A stretch of 64,000 bases of DNA from Streptomyces brevispora (GCF_007829885.1 NZ_VIWW01000001.1:1488001-1552000); one strand, 5' to 3'; positions 25,809 through 34,368 are shown, counted from the first letter of the stretch. Program-made: numbers and translations. The notes: generated by a model from the sequence alone, not told the origin.

Positions 25809-26568
25809 GGGTCTCGACTCCTCGAGGACGCGGTGGCTGCCCTGACGGCGAGGAACATACCCAGATCGAAGGTGTCTGGGTACGTCCACTTGCGCGTCGT
25901 GCGGCCGCAACCACCCATCCGCCAGCAGATCGAAAGCGGCTCGCCGGACGGGCCGTCCGAGCGAACGGTTTCACCTCTTGAACGGATAACCACGCAGCGC
26001 ACCCGACGCGCTCGCGGATCACGACGGTCCGTAGCGGAAGTGTCGATCAATCGCCGATCGATCAAGGTGAAGCTCCTTGGCACCCAGTGCCATCATTTGA
26101 GAAATGCACCCCCTCCTGGAGTGCTCATCTGAGCGATACGGCCCTCAGGGGTGGTGAGGATCACGTCGGAGGCCGCGCTCAGATGTCACCATTCGGACGC
26201 CTTCTGGGCAGCTACGGGTGACCCGACAGTCACATGGCGCGACTCGACGACGAGTTCTGCGACCGTCGGAGCGTCAGGGCCGATCACCCTGGAGGCACCT
26301 GGCCGAATATCGGGCTGAATATCGCCGATCCTGGCCAGAGTTTGCGCTCAAACGAGCACTGGGGGTGGAGGGGCACGGGGTGCCCCTCCACCCCCAGTGG
26401 TACTCAGCCCGGTGACGCCCCAGCCACGCCACGCTCAGCCACGCGGGCGAGTCCGGTGCAGCGGGTCCCGGCCCGGCTGCCACCGTCCGGCTGCCTCGGC
26501 CCGGCGCGGTTTCCGTCCGGCTGCCTCGGCCCGGCCGCCTCCGTCAGGTGGTCTCCGTCCGGGCGGCC
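25809..26568. other. Long intergenic region between ppdK and dusB
   Basis: 760 bases without a supportable gene. It holds the ppdK leader (minus strand), with inverted repeats ACCCAGA-n9-TCTGGGT (25859-25881) and TGGCAC-CCA-GTGCCA (26078-26092). It also holds the large hairpin at 26357-26399 and a 23-bp direct repeat, CCGTCCGGCTGCCTCGGCCC and on, at 26483 and 26513. Base composition near 25900-26130 is a little richer in A/T than the coding sequence, as expected for promoters. Confidence 0.55.
26357..26399. terminator. 20-bp perfect hairpin with a 3-base loop
   Basis: Arms 26357-26376 and 26380-26399 are exactly complementary (CACTGGGGGTGGAGGGGCAC). It lies 170 bases past the dusB stop and could terminate dusB transcripts. 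It is symmetric, so it would also stop plus-strand transcripts. Confidence 0.65.
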
Positions 26569-27717
26569 TCAGCCTCCCGACGTGTCCAGTTCCGCGTCCG
26601 CGCTGACGCCCGCGCAGTCGTACGGGTCCTTCAGCCATCCGTCCGGGAGGACCACCCGGTTGTTGCCCGAGGTGCGCCCACGAGGGCCGTCGGCACCGTC
26701 CGGCCACGGCTGGTCGAGCCGCAGCTCGTGCAGCTGTGAGCCCAGCTCCTCCAGCGAGGAGGTGACCGCGAGGTTCCTGCGCATCTCGGAACCGACCGCG
26801 AAGCCCTTGAGGTACCAGGCCACGTGCTTACGGAAGTCGATCACACCCCGGGTCTCGTCGCCGATCCACTCCCCGAGCAGCGTCGCGTGCCGCAGCATGA
26901 CGTCCGCGACGGTGCGCAGGGAGGGCGTCTGCCTCACCCCCGTACCTTCGAAGGCGCTCACCAGGTCACCGAAGAGCCAGGGGCGGCCCAGGCACCCGCG
27001 GCCCACGACCACGCCGTCGCAGCCGGTCTCGCGCATCATCCGCAGGGCGTCGTCCGCGCACCAGATGTCGCCGTTGCCGAGGACGGGGATCTCCGGAACG
27101 TGCTCCTTGAGGCGGGCGATGGCGTCCCAGTCGGCGGTGCCGCCGTAGTGCTGCGCGGCGGTCCTGCCGTGCAGGGCCACGGCCGTGACGCCTTCCTCAA
27201 CGGCGATCCGGCCGGCGTCGAGGTAGGTGAGGTGGTCGTCGTCGATGCCCTTGCGCATCTTGATGGTGACCGGCAGGTCGCCTGCGTTGGAAACGGCCTG
27301 CTGGAGGATCGCGCGCAGCAGCGGCCGCTTGTACGGGAGCGCCGAGCCGCCGCCCTTGCGGGTGACCTTGGGGACCGGGCAGCCGAAGTTCAGATCGATG
27401 TGGTCGGCGAGATCCTCGTCGACGATCATGCGGACGGCCTTGCCGACCGTGACCGGGTCCACTCCGTACAGCTGGATGGAGCGCGGCGTCTCACTCGCGT
27501 CGAAGCGGATGAGCTGCATGGTCTTCTCGTTGCGCTCGACCAGCGCCCGCGTCGTGATCATTTCGCTGACGAACAGCCCCTTGCCGCCCGAGAACTCCCG
27601 GCACAGCGTGCGGAAGGGCGCGTTGGTGATGCCGGCCATGGGGGCGAGGACCACCGGCGGCTGCACGGTGTGGGGGCCGATGCGGAGCAACTGGGGCGAG
27701 GGGGCGAGCGTGGTCAT
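26569..27717 (-). CDS. dusB: tRNA-dihydrouridine synthase
   Basis: An FMN-dependent enzyme that reduces uridines in the tRNA D-loop. It is 382 residues from ATG 27717; the longer upstream frame is not family-like. The TIM-barrel start PVVLAPMAGITNAPFRTLCREF is present, as is the catalytic Cys in LNFGCPVPKVTRKGGGSAL. KMRKG and ALHGRTAAQHYGG bind FMN, and PVLGNGDIW and VVVGRGCLGRPWLF follow. The C-terminal helical domain binds tRNA. The final 40 residues are low in conservation. It stands alone on this strand, between ppdK and a divergent MFS gene. Confidence 0.95.
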   Translation of the reverse strand: MTTLAPSPQLLRIGPHTVQPPVVLAPMAGITNAPFRTLCREFSGGKGLFVSEMITTRALVERNEKTMQLIRFDASETPRSIQLYGVDPVTVGKAVRMIVDEDLADHIDLNFGCPVPKVTRKGGGSALPYKRPLLRAILQQAVSNAGDLPVTIKMRKGIDDDHLTYLDAGRIAVEEGVTAVALHGRTAAQHYGGTADWDAIARLKEHVPEIPVLGNGDIWCADDALRMMRETGCDGVVVGRGCLGRPWLFGDLVSAFEGTGVRQTPSLRTVADVMLRHATLLGEWIGDETRGVIDFRKHVAWYLKGFAVGSEMRRNLAVTSSLEELGSQLHELRLDQPWPDGADGPRGRTSGNNRVVLPDGWLKDPYDCAGVSADAELDTSGG

Positions 27718-27994
27718 TGCCCCATTGTCGCGCACGCGAAGAACTGCTTCGGGCGGAGAACTGCTTCGACCGTACGCGGGGAACAGATCCGGGCGCACGA
27801 GGAAGGCGGCTCCGGGCATACGAGGGGCGGCTCCGACGGCCGGATGCGGCGTGTGTGGCCTGCGGGACTCCTGCGGGACGTGGCTGGACCTGGCCGGACC
27901 GGGCCGCACCTGGCCGGACCGGTCCCGGACCGGGATGACCTGAGATGGCTCCGTATCCCCAGCGGCGGTCGTTAGTTAGCCGTACTATCCATGT

Positions 27995-29677
27995 ATGCCC
28001 GAGCTCAGCCACCGGAGAAGAATGCTGGTGCTGGCGATCTGCTGCATGAGTCTGCTGATCGTCAGCCTGGACAGCACCGTCCTGAATGTCGCCCTCCCCT
28101 CCATACGCCAGGACCTGCACGCGAGCGTCGCGGGTATGCAGTGGACGATCGACGCGTACACGCTCGTCCTCGCTTCGCTGCTGATGCTCGCCGGTTCCAC
28201 CGCCGACCGGATCGGCCGGCGCAAGGTCTTCATGGCCGGACTCGTCCTCTTCACCCTGGGCTCGGCGCTCTGCTCCGTCGCGCCCAGCCTGGAAACGCTG
28301 ATCGTGTTCCGGATGGTGCAGGCCGTCGGCGGCTCGATGCTCAACCCGGTCGCGATGTCGATCATCACCAACACCTTCACCGACCCGCGCGAACGCGCGC
28401 GGGCGATCGGCGCCTGGGGCGGCGTCGTCGGTATCTCGATGGCCGCGGGACCGGTGGTCGGCGGCACTCTGGTCGATTCGGTCGGCTGGCGGTCGATCTT
28501 CTGGATCAATCTGCCGGTCGGCATCATCGCACTGCTGCTGACCTGGCGATACGTCCCCGAGTCGCGTGCCTCGAGGGCCCGCCGCCCCGATCCGGTGGGC
28601 CAGCTGCTGGTGATCGCGCTGCTGGGCTCGCTGACGTACGCGATCATCGAGGCGCCGCAGAAGGGGTCGGCCTCCGCGGAGATCCTGCTGTTCGCCGCGG
28701 TCGCGGCGGCCTCGCTGATCGGCCTGCTGGTGTACGAACCCCGGCGCGCCGATCCGCTGATCGATCTGCGGTTCTTCCACAGCGCCCCGTTCAGCGGGGC
28801 CACCGTCATCGCGGTCAGCGCCTTCGCCGCGCTCGGCGGCTTCCTCTTCGTCAACACGCTCTATCTGCAGGACGTACGCGGGCTGAGCGCGCTGGGTGCC
28901 GGGCTGTACATGCTCCCGATGGCGGCGGTGGTCTGTGTTCTGCCGCCGATCTCGGGGCGGATCGTCGCCAATCGGGGGCCACGTATCCCGCTCCTGGTCG
29001 CGGGGGTCGCGATGGCGGCGAGCGGGCTCATGTTCGCGGTGTTCGACGCGGAGACCGACAACGTTCTGATGTTCACCGGTTATGTGCTGTTCGGCCTGGG
29101 CTTCGGCTCGGTGAACGCGCCCATCACCAACACCGCCGTCTCCGGCATGCCGCGATCCCAGGCGGGCGTCGCCGCGGCGATCGCCTCGACCAGCCGCCAG
29201 ATCGGGCAGACGCTGGGCGTCGCCGTGATCGGGGCGGTGCTGGCAGCGGGGATGGTCGGCGCCGGCTCCTCGGCCGGCATCGGACCGGCCGACGATTTCG
29301 TGGCGGCGAGCAAGCCCGCCTGGTGGATCATCACCGGCTGCGGGATGTGCGTCCTGCTGGTCGGGGCGCTGAGCAGCGGGCGCTGGGCACGGGGCACCGC
29401 ACGCCGGACCGCGGAACGGCTGGAGGGGGGCGCGACGGCGGACGGCCCGTGGGCGGGAAGTCGTTCTTCGGGGGCGGATGGCTCGCCGGCTGCGGGTGGC
29501 TCTTCGGCTGCCGGCGGCTCTTCGGCTGCGGGTGGTTCTTCGGCTGCCGGCGGCTCTTCGGCTGCGGATTCGGGGACGGGGCATGGTCCGGGCGGAGGGC
29601 AGGCCGGGGGCCGGTCAGGGGGTCAGGCCGGGGGCCTGTCCGGGGACCAGTCCTCGTCGGCGAGCGCCAGGGCCTGA
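27995..29677 (+). CDS. MFS drug exporter, DHA2 (14-TMS) type
   Basis: A 560-residue proton-coupled exporter. Motif D1 is near the start (SLDSTVLNVALPSI), motif A is GSTADRIGRRKV, and motif C is GPVVGGTLVDSVGWRSIFWIN, the antiporter motif of the EmrB/QacA group. About 14 hydrophobic helices end near residue 470. The remaining 90 residues are a disordered Gly/Ser/Ala tail containing SSAAGG repeats. A TACTAT -10-like hexamer ends seven bases before the ATG, so the transcript may be leaderless. No regulator is adjacent. The substrate is unknown. Confidence 0.93.
   Translation: MPELSHRRRMLVLAICCMSLLIVSLDSTVLNVALPSIRQDLHASVAGMQWTIDAYTLVLASLLMLAGSTADRIGRRKVFMAGLVLFTLGSALCSVAPSLETLIVFRMVQAVGGSMLNPVAMSIITNTFTDPRERARAIGAWGGVVGISMAAGPVVGGTLVDSVGWRSIFWINLPVGIIALLLTWRYVPESRASRARRPDPVGQLLVIALLGSLTYAIIEAPQKGSASAEILLFAAVAAASLIGLLVYEPRRADPLIDLRFFHSAPFSGATVIAVSAFAALGGFLFVNTLYLQDVRGLSALGAGLYMLPMAAVVCVLPPISGRIVANRGPRIPLLVAGVAMAASGLMFAVFDAETDNVLMFTGYVLFGLGFGSVNAPITNTAVSGMPRSQAGVAAAIASTSRQIGQTLGVAVIGAVLAAGMVGAGSSAGIGPADDFVAASKPAWWIITGCGMCVLLVGALSSGRWARGTARRTAERLEGGATADGPWAGSRSSGADGSPAAGGSSAAGGSSAAGGSSAAGGSSAADSGTGHGPGGGQAGGRSGGQAGGLSGDQSSSASARA
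29488..29559 (+). repeat. 18-bp coding repeat, four copies
   Basis: Four units of GGCTGC(G/C)GG(T/C)GG(C/T)TCTTC alternate between two variants, so a 36-bp unit is repeated twice. They encode SSAAGG in the tail of the MFS exporter. Confidence 0.93.
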
Positions 29678-29872
29678 AGCCGCTGGAGCCCGCTCGCGGG
29701 TCTCCTCGTCGCGCGGTACGCAAGTGACCAGCCGCGGCCCGGCCGACGGGCCCGAGCAGACGTCCGAGTCAGAGGCCTCCTCACACAGTGGCCCCACGTG
29801 CGCGTTGCGGAAGATCTTGGACCGGCCACCGGGGCCGACGACCTCGCGCCGCGCACAGGTGGCCCGGAACAC
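29623..29872 (-). pseudogene. Small conserved-looking protein, frameshifted
   Basis: ATG 29872 opens MFRATCARREVVGPGGRSKIFRNAHV, continuing to LVTCVPRDEETRER. In the same frame it then turns into low-complexity PAASGPGARRRG. In the next frame the sequence continues naturally as LQRLQALALADEDWSPDRPPA and stops at 29623. One extra G in a GGG run near 29694 would account for the change. The restored product would be about 80 residues with three Cys. I do not recognise the family. It could be intact if this is a sequencing error. Confidence 0.5.
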
Positions 29873-29932
29873 CTGAGGTGTTCCGGGCCACCGGTCGTAC
29901 GTGTGGTGCAGCCCGCTCTCCGCGAGCGGGCG

Positions 29933-30175
29933 TCAGCTCTGCGCCGGGGTGCCCGGCTCGGCGTCGTCCCGCTCCGGGGCGTCCTGCTCGGCGGCGTCGT
30001 CCGACTGCGCGGGGTGGCCGGCGCGCTCCCGCATCTTGCGCAGCAGCTCCTGCTTCTGCTCGGCGGCCGTCATCCGGTCTGCGTTGCGCCCAGGACCTGC
30101 GCCCTGCTGCTCGGCGCGGGACAGCTTCTTGCGCTGTCCGCCGACGCCGAGAAGGTTGTTACGGCTCTTGGCCAC
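29933..30175 (-). CDS. DUF6243-like small basic protein
   Basis: 80 residues beginning MAKSRNNLLGVGGQRKKLSRAEQQ, the hallmark of a small family found throughout Streptomyces (DUF6243 in my recollection). The N-terminal half is basic and helix-prone (AAEQKQELLRKMRER). The C-terminal third is acidic and disordered (DDAAEQDAPERDDAEP). There is no membrane segment. Function is unknown; the basic head with acidic tail suggests nucleic-acid or ribosome association, but this is inference. A good GAGAAC-type leader precedes the ATG. Confidence 0.82.
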   Translation of the reverse strand: MAKSRNNLLGVGGQRKKLSRAEQQGAGPGRNADRMTAAEQKQELLRKMRERAGHPAQSDDAAEQDAPERDDAEPGTPAQS

Positions 30176-30546
30176 GAGGTTCTCCCATTCGCGGTGAAAG
30201 TGAGGTCAGAAACGACCCTGGATCGATCCGGTGGGCGGCGGGTGGTCGGACCCGCCGCGCGCTCACTCGTAGATCTGGAAGAACGAAGACATGCCGAAAC
30301 GGTACCCCGCGCGGAGCGGCCCCAGCACCGAGATTTCATCCGGCCGGAATCACCCCGAAGAGGGAACAAGTGATGACAGATATTGAAATCTGTCATCGCA
30401 CATGCCACAGTCGATATACAGGCAAGACTCCGGCACGACTCACCACGTACACCCACCCCCCTTCGCTCCCTCTACTCCCTCCGCTCCCTCCACTTCTGTC
30501 CGTTCCGTCCGCTCCGCCGCATTCCTCCGCCCACCGGGAGTTCCTC
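30176..30546. promoter_or_regulatory. Intergenic region with operator-like palindrome (30374-30395)
   Basis: TGACAGAT-n6-ATCTGTCA at 30374-30395 is a perfect 8-6-8 inverted repeat, 150 bases upstream of the aldo/keto reductase. Its size fits a TetR-family operator, and a TetR gene lies just beyond the reductase. The following CT-rich stretch (30443-30500, CCCTCTACTCCCTCCGCTCC) is low complexity. No gene is seen here. Confidence 0.5.
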
Positions 30547-31560
30547 ATGACCGCCCTCCGCACCCACGCCCTCGGCTCCACCGGCCCGCAGGTCTCCGCA
30601 CTCGGCCTCGGCTGCATGGGCATGTCCGCGTTGTACGGCGAGACCGACCGCGCCGAGTCGGTCGCCACCATTCATGCCGCGCTCGACACCGGCATCAACC
30701 TGCTGGACACCGGCGACTTCTACGGCATGGGGCACAACGAGCTACTGATCAACGAGGCCCTGCGCACCGCCCCCGCCGCCGCCCGGGAACAGGCCCTTAC
30801 CAGCGTGAAGTTCGGTGCGCTGCGGACTGTCGAGGGCGGCTTCAGCGGCTATGACGGCCGCCCGGCAGCGGTCAAGAATTTCGCGGCCTACTCACTCCAG
30901 CGGCTGGGCCTCGACCACATCGACGTCTACCGGATCGCCCGGCTCGACCCCGACGTCCCGATCGAGGAGACCGTCGGCGCCATCGCCGAGCTGGTCGATG
31001 CCGGGCACGTCCGCCACATCGGCCTCTCCGAAGTCGGTGCGGAGACGATCCGGCGGGCGGCATCCGTCGCCCCGATCTCCGATCTGCAGATCGAGTACTC
31101 GCTGATCTCCCGGTCCATCGAGGCGGAGATCCTGCCTGTCTGCCGCGAGCTGGGCATCGGCGTCACGGCGTACGGGGTGCTTTCGCGCGGGCTGATCAGC
31201 GGCCACTTCACCCGTGACCGCAAGCTGGCCGCCGGTGACTTCCGGACCATGAGTCCCCGCTTCCAGGACGAGAACCTCCAGCACAACCTCGACCTGGTCG
31301 ACGCGCTCCGCGAGATCGCCGGGCAGAAGGACGTCACGGTCGCGCAGATCGCCATCGCCTGGGTCCTCGCCCAGGGCGCGGACATCGTGCCGCTGATCGG
31401 CGCCCGCAGGCGCGACCGGCTGGCCGAGGCCCTCGGCTCGCTGGACGTCGAGCTGACGGCGGCCGATCTCGCCGGGATCGAGGAGGCCGTCCCGGCCGGC
31501 GCGGCGGCGGGCGCCCGCTACCCCGACAGCCAGATGGCCCACCTGGACAGCGAGCGCTGA
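30547..31560 (+). CDS. Aldo/keto reductase
   Basis: A 337-residue NADPH-dependent (beta/alpha)8-barrel reductase. ATG 30547 has GGGAG six bases upstream. The family N-terminus is LGSTGPQVSALGLGCMGMSALYG. The catalytic tetrad region is NLLDTGDFYGMGHNE, with Asp and Tyr visible. SVKFGAL supplies the Lys, and the usual catalytic His position (normally H in YQxH) reads YRIARLDP, so Arg appears to replace His. The cofactor-binding end IVPLIGARRRDRL is present. The TetR gene downstream and the palindrome upstream suggest an inducible pair. Confidence 0.92.
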   Translation: MTALRTHALGSTGPQVSALGLGCMGMSALYGETDRAESVATIHAALDTGINLLDTGDFYGMGHNELLINEALRTAPAAAREQALTSVKFGALRTVEGGFSGYDGRPAAVKNFAAYSLQRLGLDHIDVYRIARLDPDVPIEETVGAIAELVDAGHVRHIGLSEVGAETIRRAASVAPISDLQIEYSLISRSIEAEILPVCRELGIGVTAYGVLSRGLISGHFTRDRKLAAGDFRTMSPRFQDENLQHNLDLVDALREIAGQKDVTVAQIAIAWVLAQGADIVPLIGARRRDRLAEALGSLDVELTAADLAGIEEAVPAGAAAGARYPDSQMAHLDSER

Positions 31561-31630
31561 CGCCCGGGTACGGTCACAAGGGTTTCGCCGACACCGCCGG
31601 GAAGCCTCACACGAGCGCCCCGCCCCCGGC

Positions 31631-31690
31631 AGCCACCCGAAGCCACCCGAAGCCACTCGACACCGCTCGACACCGCTCGACGCCGCTCGA
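31631..31690. repeat. 10-bp tandem repeat, six units
   Basis: Six consecutive decamers (AGCCACCCGA twice, AGCCACTCGA, CACCGCTCGA twice, CGCCGCTCGA) immediately upstream of the TetR gene. The 10-base period equals about one helical turn. Confidence 0.9.
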
Positions 31691-31716
31691 CGCCCCCGAA
31701 AGGCAGCACACCCACG

Positions 31717-32304
31717 ATGACGCCGCCGTCCGACCCGCTGACTCCCGAGCGCATCCTCGAAGCCACGGAGGACGTGCTGCGCCGCTACGGCCCCGCCAAG
31801 GCGACCGTGGTCGACGTGGCCCGGGCTCTCGGCGTCAGCCACGGCAGCGTGTACCGCCACTTCCGTACGAAGGCCGCCCTGCGCGAGGCCGTGACCGGTC
31901 GCTGGCTGACCCGTACGGAGCTTGCGCTCACCGAGATCCTGCACGCCTCGGCCCAGCCCGCCCCGGCGAAGCTGCGGAAGTGGCTGGAGACGCTGTTCGA
32001 GGCCAAGCGGCACAAGGCGGGTGACGATCCGGAGCTGTTCGCCACCTACGAGGTACTGATGGGCGAGAGCACCGTGATCGAGGAGCACATACGCGAACTG
32101 GTCGGCCAGCTGCGGGAGATGATCGAGGAAGGGGTGACCGAGGGGCAGTTCGCCGTGGACGACCCCGCCGCGGCCGCCCAGGCGGTCTTCGACGCGACAG
32201 CGCGCTTCCACGACCCGGCGTATGCCGCCGATTGGCAGAAACCCGCCATCGCTGCGGAGTTCACCGCCGTCACGGACCTGCTGTTGCGCGGCCTGCGCGC
32301 CTGA
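31717..32304 (+). CDS. TetR-family transcriptional regulator
   Basis: 195 residues with a classical N-terminal TetR helix-turn-helix: ILEATEDVLRRYGPAKATVVDVARALGVSHGSVYRHFRTKAALREAV (residues 14-60). The ligand-binding part contains MGESTVIEEHIREL and ends LLLRGLRA, resembling the YbiH/TetR_C_7 type. It lies 156 bases after the aldo/keto reductase on the same strand, so it may control that gene through the palindrome at 30374. The ligand is unknown. Confidence 0.9.
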   Translation: MTPPSDPLTPERILEATEDVLRRYGPAKATVVDVARALGVSHGSVYRHFRTKAALREAVTGRWLTRTELALTEILHASAQPAPAKLRKWLETLFEAKRHKAGDDPELFATYEVLMGESTVIEEHIRELVGQLREMIEEGVTEGQFAVDDPAAAAQAVFDATARFHDPAYAADWQKPAIAAEFTAVTDLLLRGLRA

Positions 32305-32455
32305 GGAACAGCGCAGGCCAGGACAGAGCGGGGCAGGACAGAGCAGGGCAGGACAGGGCGGCACAGGACAAGCCAGCGCACGACCGGGCAGGGCGGCGCA
32401 GGACAAGACAGGGCCAGGCACGACCGGGCAGGACAGAACAGGACCGGGCGCCCAA
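32305..32455. repeat. Degenerate purine-rich repeat (GGGCAGGACA type)
   Basis: About a dozen irregular copies of CAGGACAGRGCAGGGCAGGACA-like units, 5-15 bases apart, between the TetR gene and the small CxxC protein gene. The strand bias (A/G) is strong. No start or family homology is seen within it. Confidence 0.75.
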
Positions 32456-32476
32456 AGAAGGCCGGCGGGGCGCGCG

Positions 32477-32683
32477 CTACGACGCGGTCGGGTCGACCGT
32501 CGCCTGGTGTGCCTCGGCGAGATGCTCCTCGGCCTTGAGCCAGGGCAGGAACTGCGCCCCCTTGCGCCAGTCGCAGGTGTCGCAGCTCAACTGCCGCTGC
32601 ATCCCCGACTTCCTTACGTGGACTACGTGTTCACGGCCGTGCTGGTCCCATCTGCTGACCTTGCTCGTGGTCATGGACGGCAT
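32477..32683 (-). CDS. Small protein with a CxxC-x16-HxxxxH zinc-finger-like motif
   Basis: 68 residues from ATG 32683 (MPSMTTSKVSRWDQHGR). The longer frame to 32761 crosses the glyS terminator, so it is unlikely. The C-terminal half reads SCDTCDWRKGAQFLPWLKAEEHLAEAH, with two Cys and two His spaced like a zinc-binding finger. Similar small proteins are common beside glyS in Streptomyces in my recollection, with no assigned role. Zinc binding is plausible given the neighbouring zinc-uptake and Zur genes, but that link is inference. Confidence 0.75.
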   Translation of the reverse strand: MPSMTTSKVSRWDQHGREHVVHVRKSGMQRQLSCDTCDWRKGAQFLPWLKAEEHLAEAHQATVDPTAS

Positions 32684-32717
32684 CCGGGCCTCCTGTGGAC
32701 GAGTGTGCCCAGTGTGC

Positions 32718-32757
32718 ACGAAGCCCCCGGTCCCATACGGGGAACCGGGGGCTTCGT
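32718..32757 (-). terminator. glyS terminator hairpin
   Basis: Perfect 14-bp arms (32718-32731 with 32744-32757; ACGAAGCCCCCGGT) and a 12-base loop, 18 bases past the glyS stop. Confidence 0.85.
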
Positions 32758-32774
32758 ACAACGAATGGAACGGG

Positions 32775-34157
32775 TCAGCAGCCGAGCAGTCGGGCGCCGA
32801 GGTACGCCTGGATCTGGTCCAGCGAGACGCGCTCCTGCTTCATGGTGTCGCGCTCGCGCACCGTCACCGCGTTGTCGTCGAGGGTGTCGAAGTCGACGGT
32901 GACGCAGAACGGCGTACCGATCTCGTCCTGGCGACGGTAACGGCGGCCGATGGCACCCGCGTCGTCGAACTCGATGTTCCAGTTCTGCCGCAGGTCGGCC
33001 GCGAGGCCCTTGGCCTTCGGCGAGAGCTGCGGGTTGCGGGACAGCGGCAGGACCGCGACCTTGACCGGCGCCAGGCGCGGGTCGAGACGCATCACGGTGC
33101 GCTTCTCCATGACGCCCTTGGCGTTGGGCGCCTCGTCCTCGATGTAGGCGTCCAGCAGGAAGGCCAGGACCGAGCGGCCCACGCCCGCCGCCGGCTCGAT
33201 GACGTAGGGGGTCCAGCGCTCGCCGGCCTCCTGGTCGAAGAAGGACAGGTCCGTACCGGAGGCCTTGGAGTGCGCCTTCAGGTCGTAGTCCGTGCGGTTG
33301 GCGACGCCCTCCAGCTCGCCCCACTCGCTGCCGCCGAAGCGGAAGCGGTACTCGATGTCAGCGGTGCGCTTGGAGTAGTGGGAGAGCTTCTCCGCCGGGT
33401 GCTCGAACCACCGCATGTTCTCCTCGCGCATGCCGAGGCCGGTGTACCAGTTCCAGCGCTGCTCCATCCAGTACTCCTGCCACTGCTCGTCCTCGCCCGG
33501 CTTGACGAAGAACTCCATCTCCATCTGCTCGAACTCGCGGGTGCGGAAGATGAAGTTGCCCGGAGTGATCTCGTTCCGGAAGGACTTGCCCATCTGCGCG
33601 ATGCCGAACGGCGGCTTCTTGCGCGAGGTCTGCTGCACCTGGCCGAAGTTGGTGAAGATGCCCTGGGCGGTCTCGGGGCGCAGATAGGCGACCGAGCCGG
33701 AGTCCTGGGTCGGGCCGAGGTGCGTGGAGAGCAGGCCGGAGAACTGCTTGGGCTCGGTGAAGGTGCCCTTGTTGCCACAGTTGGGGCAGTTGAGGTCGGC
33801 GAGGCCGTTGACCGGCGGCTTGCCGTGCTTCTCCTCGTACGCCTCCTCCAGGTGGTCCGCGCGGTAGCGCTTGTGGCAGGAGGTGCACTCGGTCAGCGGG
33901 TCGGAGAACGTGGCCACGTGACCTGAGGCCACCCACACCTCGGGGGCCAGGATGACCGACGAGTCGAGCCCGACCACGTCCTCGCGCGAAGTGACCATGT
34001 AGCGCCACCACTGGCGCTTGAGGTTCTCCTTGAGCTCAACGCCCAGCGGTCCGTAGTCCCAGGCGGCGCGCTGACCACCGTAGATCTCGCTACAGGGGAA
34101 AACGAAGCCACGGCGCTTGCTCAGGCTGACGATGGAGTCGATCTTGTCGGCGGCCAC
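32775..34157 (-). CDS. glyS: Glycyl-tRNA synthetase (single-chain alpha2 type)
   Basis: A class II aminoacyl-tRNA synthetase charging tRNA-Gly. It is 460 residues from GTG 34157, the normal length; the upstream in-frame extension is not coding. Motif 1 region is [24 protein letters not shown] zinc ribbon insert is present (CTSCHKRYR and CPNCGNKG). Motif 2 is [21 protein letters not shown] and motif 3 is [12 protein letters not shown]. The anticodon-binding domain is C-terminal ([16 protein letters not shown]). It is divergent from znuA, with the promoters in 34158-34367. Confidence 0.98.
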   Translation of the reverse strand: MAADKIDSIVSLSKRRGFVFPCSEIYGGQRAAWDYGPLGVELKENLKRQWWRYMVTSREDVVGLDSSVILAPEVWVASGHVATFSDPLTECTSCHKRYRADHLEEAYEEKHGKPPVNGLADLNCPNCGNKGTFTEPKQFSGLLSTHLGPTQDSGSVAYLRPETAQGIFTNFGQVQQTSRKKPPFGIAQMGKSFRNEITPGNFIFRTREFEQMEMEFFVKPGEDEQWQEYWMEQRWNWYTGLGMREENMRWFEHPAEKLSHYSKRTADIEYRFRFGGSEWGELEGVANRTDYDLKAHSKASGTDLSFFDQEAGERWTPYVIEPAAGVGRSVLAFLLDAYIEDEAPNAKGVMEKRTVMRLDPRLAPVKVAVLPLSRNPQLSPKAKGLAADLRQNWNIEFDDAGAIGRRYRRQDEIGTPFCVTVDFDTLDDNAVTVRERDTMKQERVSLDQIQAYLGARLLGC

Positions 34158-34330
34158 GGTGCTCTCTTCATTACGACGACGAAATTGGACAGGGGCGGCG
34201 CGAAGCCCGCCTCGGTGGGGGGTGGCGGTCGGGAGACGGGCGAGCGAATACCTCAGATTACCGGCGGGCACGCCCCTTCGATCAAATCGGTATCGGGACA
34301 GCCGCTCCCGGAGGCATCTCATCAGCCTTG

Positions 34331-34368
34331 TTGACAATCGTTTCCACTTTTGTTGAAAATGACTGTCA
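34331..34368 (+). promoter_or_regulatory. znuA promoter with two Zur-box matches
   Basis: A -35 TTGACA at 34331-34336 is followed 17 bases later by TGAAAA/GAAAAT (34354-34360). TGAAAATGACTGTCA (34354-34368) matches the Zur consensus TGAAAATGATTTTCA in 12 of 15 bases and runs into the ATG. TGACAATCGTTTCCA (34332-34346) matches in 11-12 of 15. The boxes are 22 bases apart, two helical turns. The start point would fall on or next to the ATG, so the message is probably leaderless and shut off by Zn-bound Zur. Confidence 0.8.

Noticed and set aside
23151..26132. 993-residue open frame on the plus strand opposite ppdK
   Set aside because: It is antisense to a well-supported gene, its product is a typical high-GC mirror frame (Leu/Gly/Asp/Arg-rich, no family motif), and it has no ribosome binding site.
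27491..29584. 697-residue minus-strand frame under the MFS gene and dusB start
   Set aside because: It is a mirror frame of the MFS gene, rich in Arg/Asp/His/Gln, a common artefact of GC3 bias.
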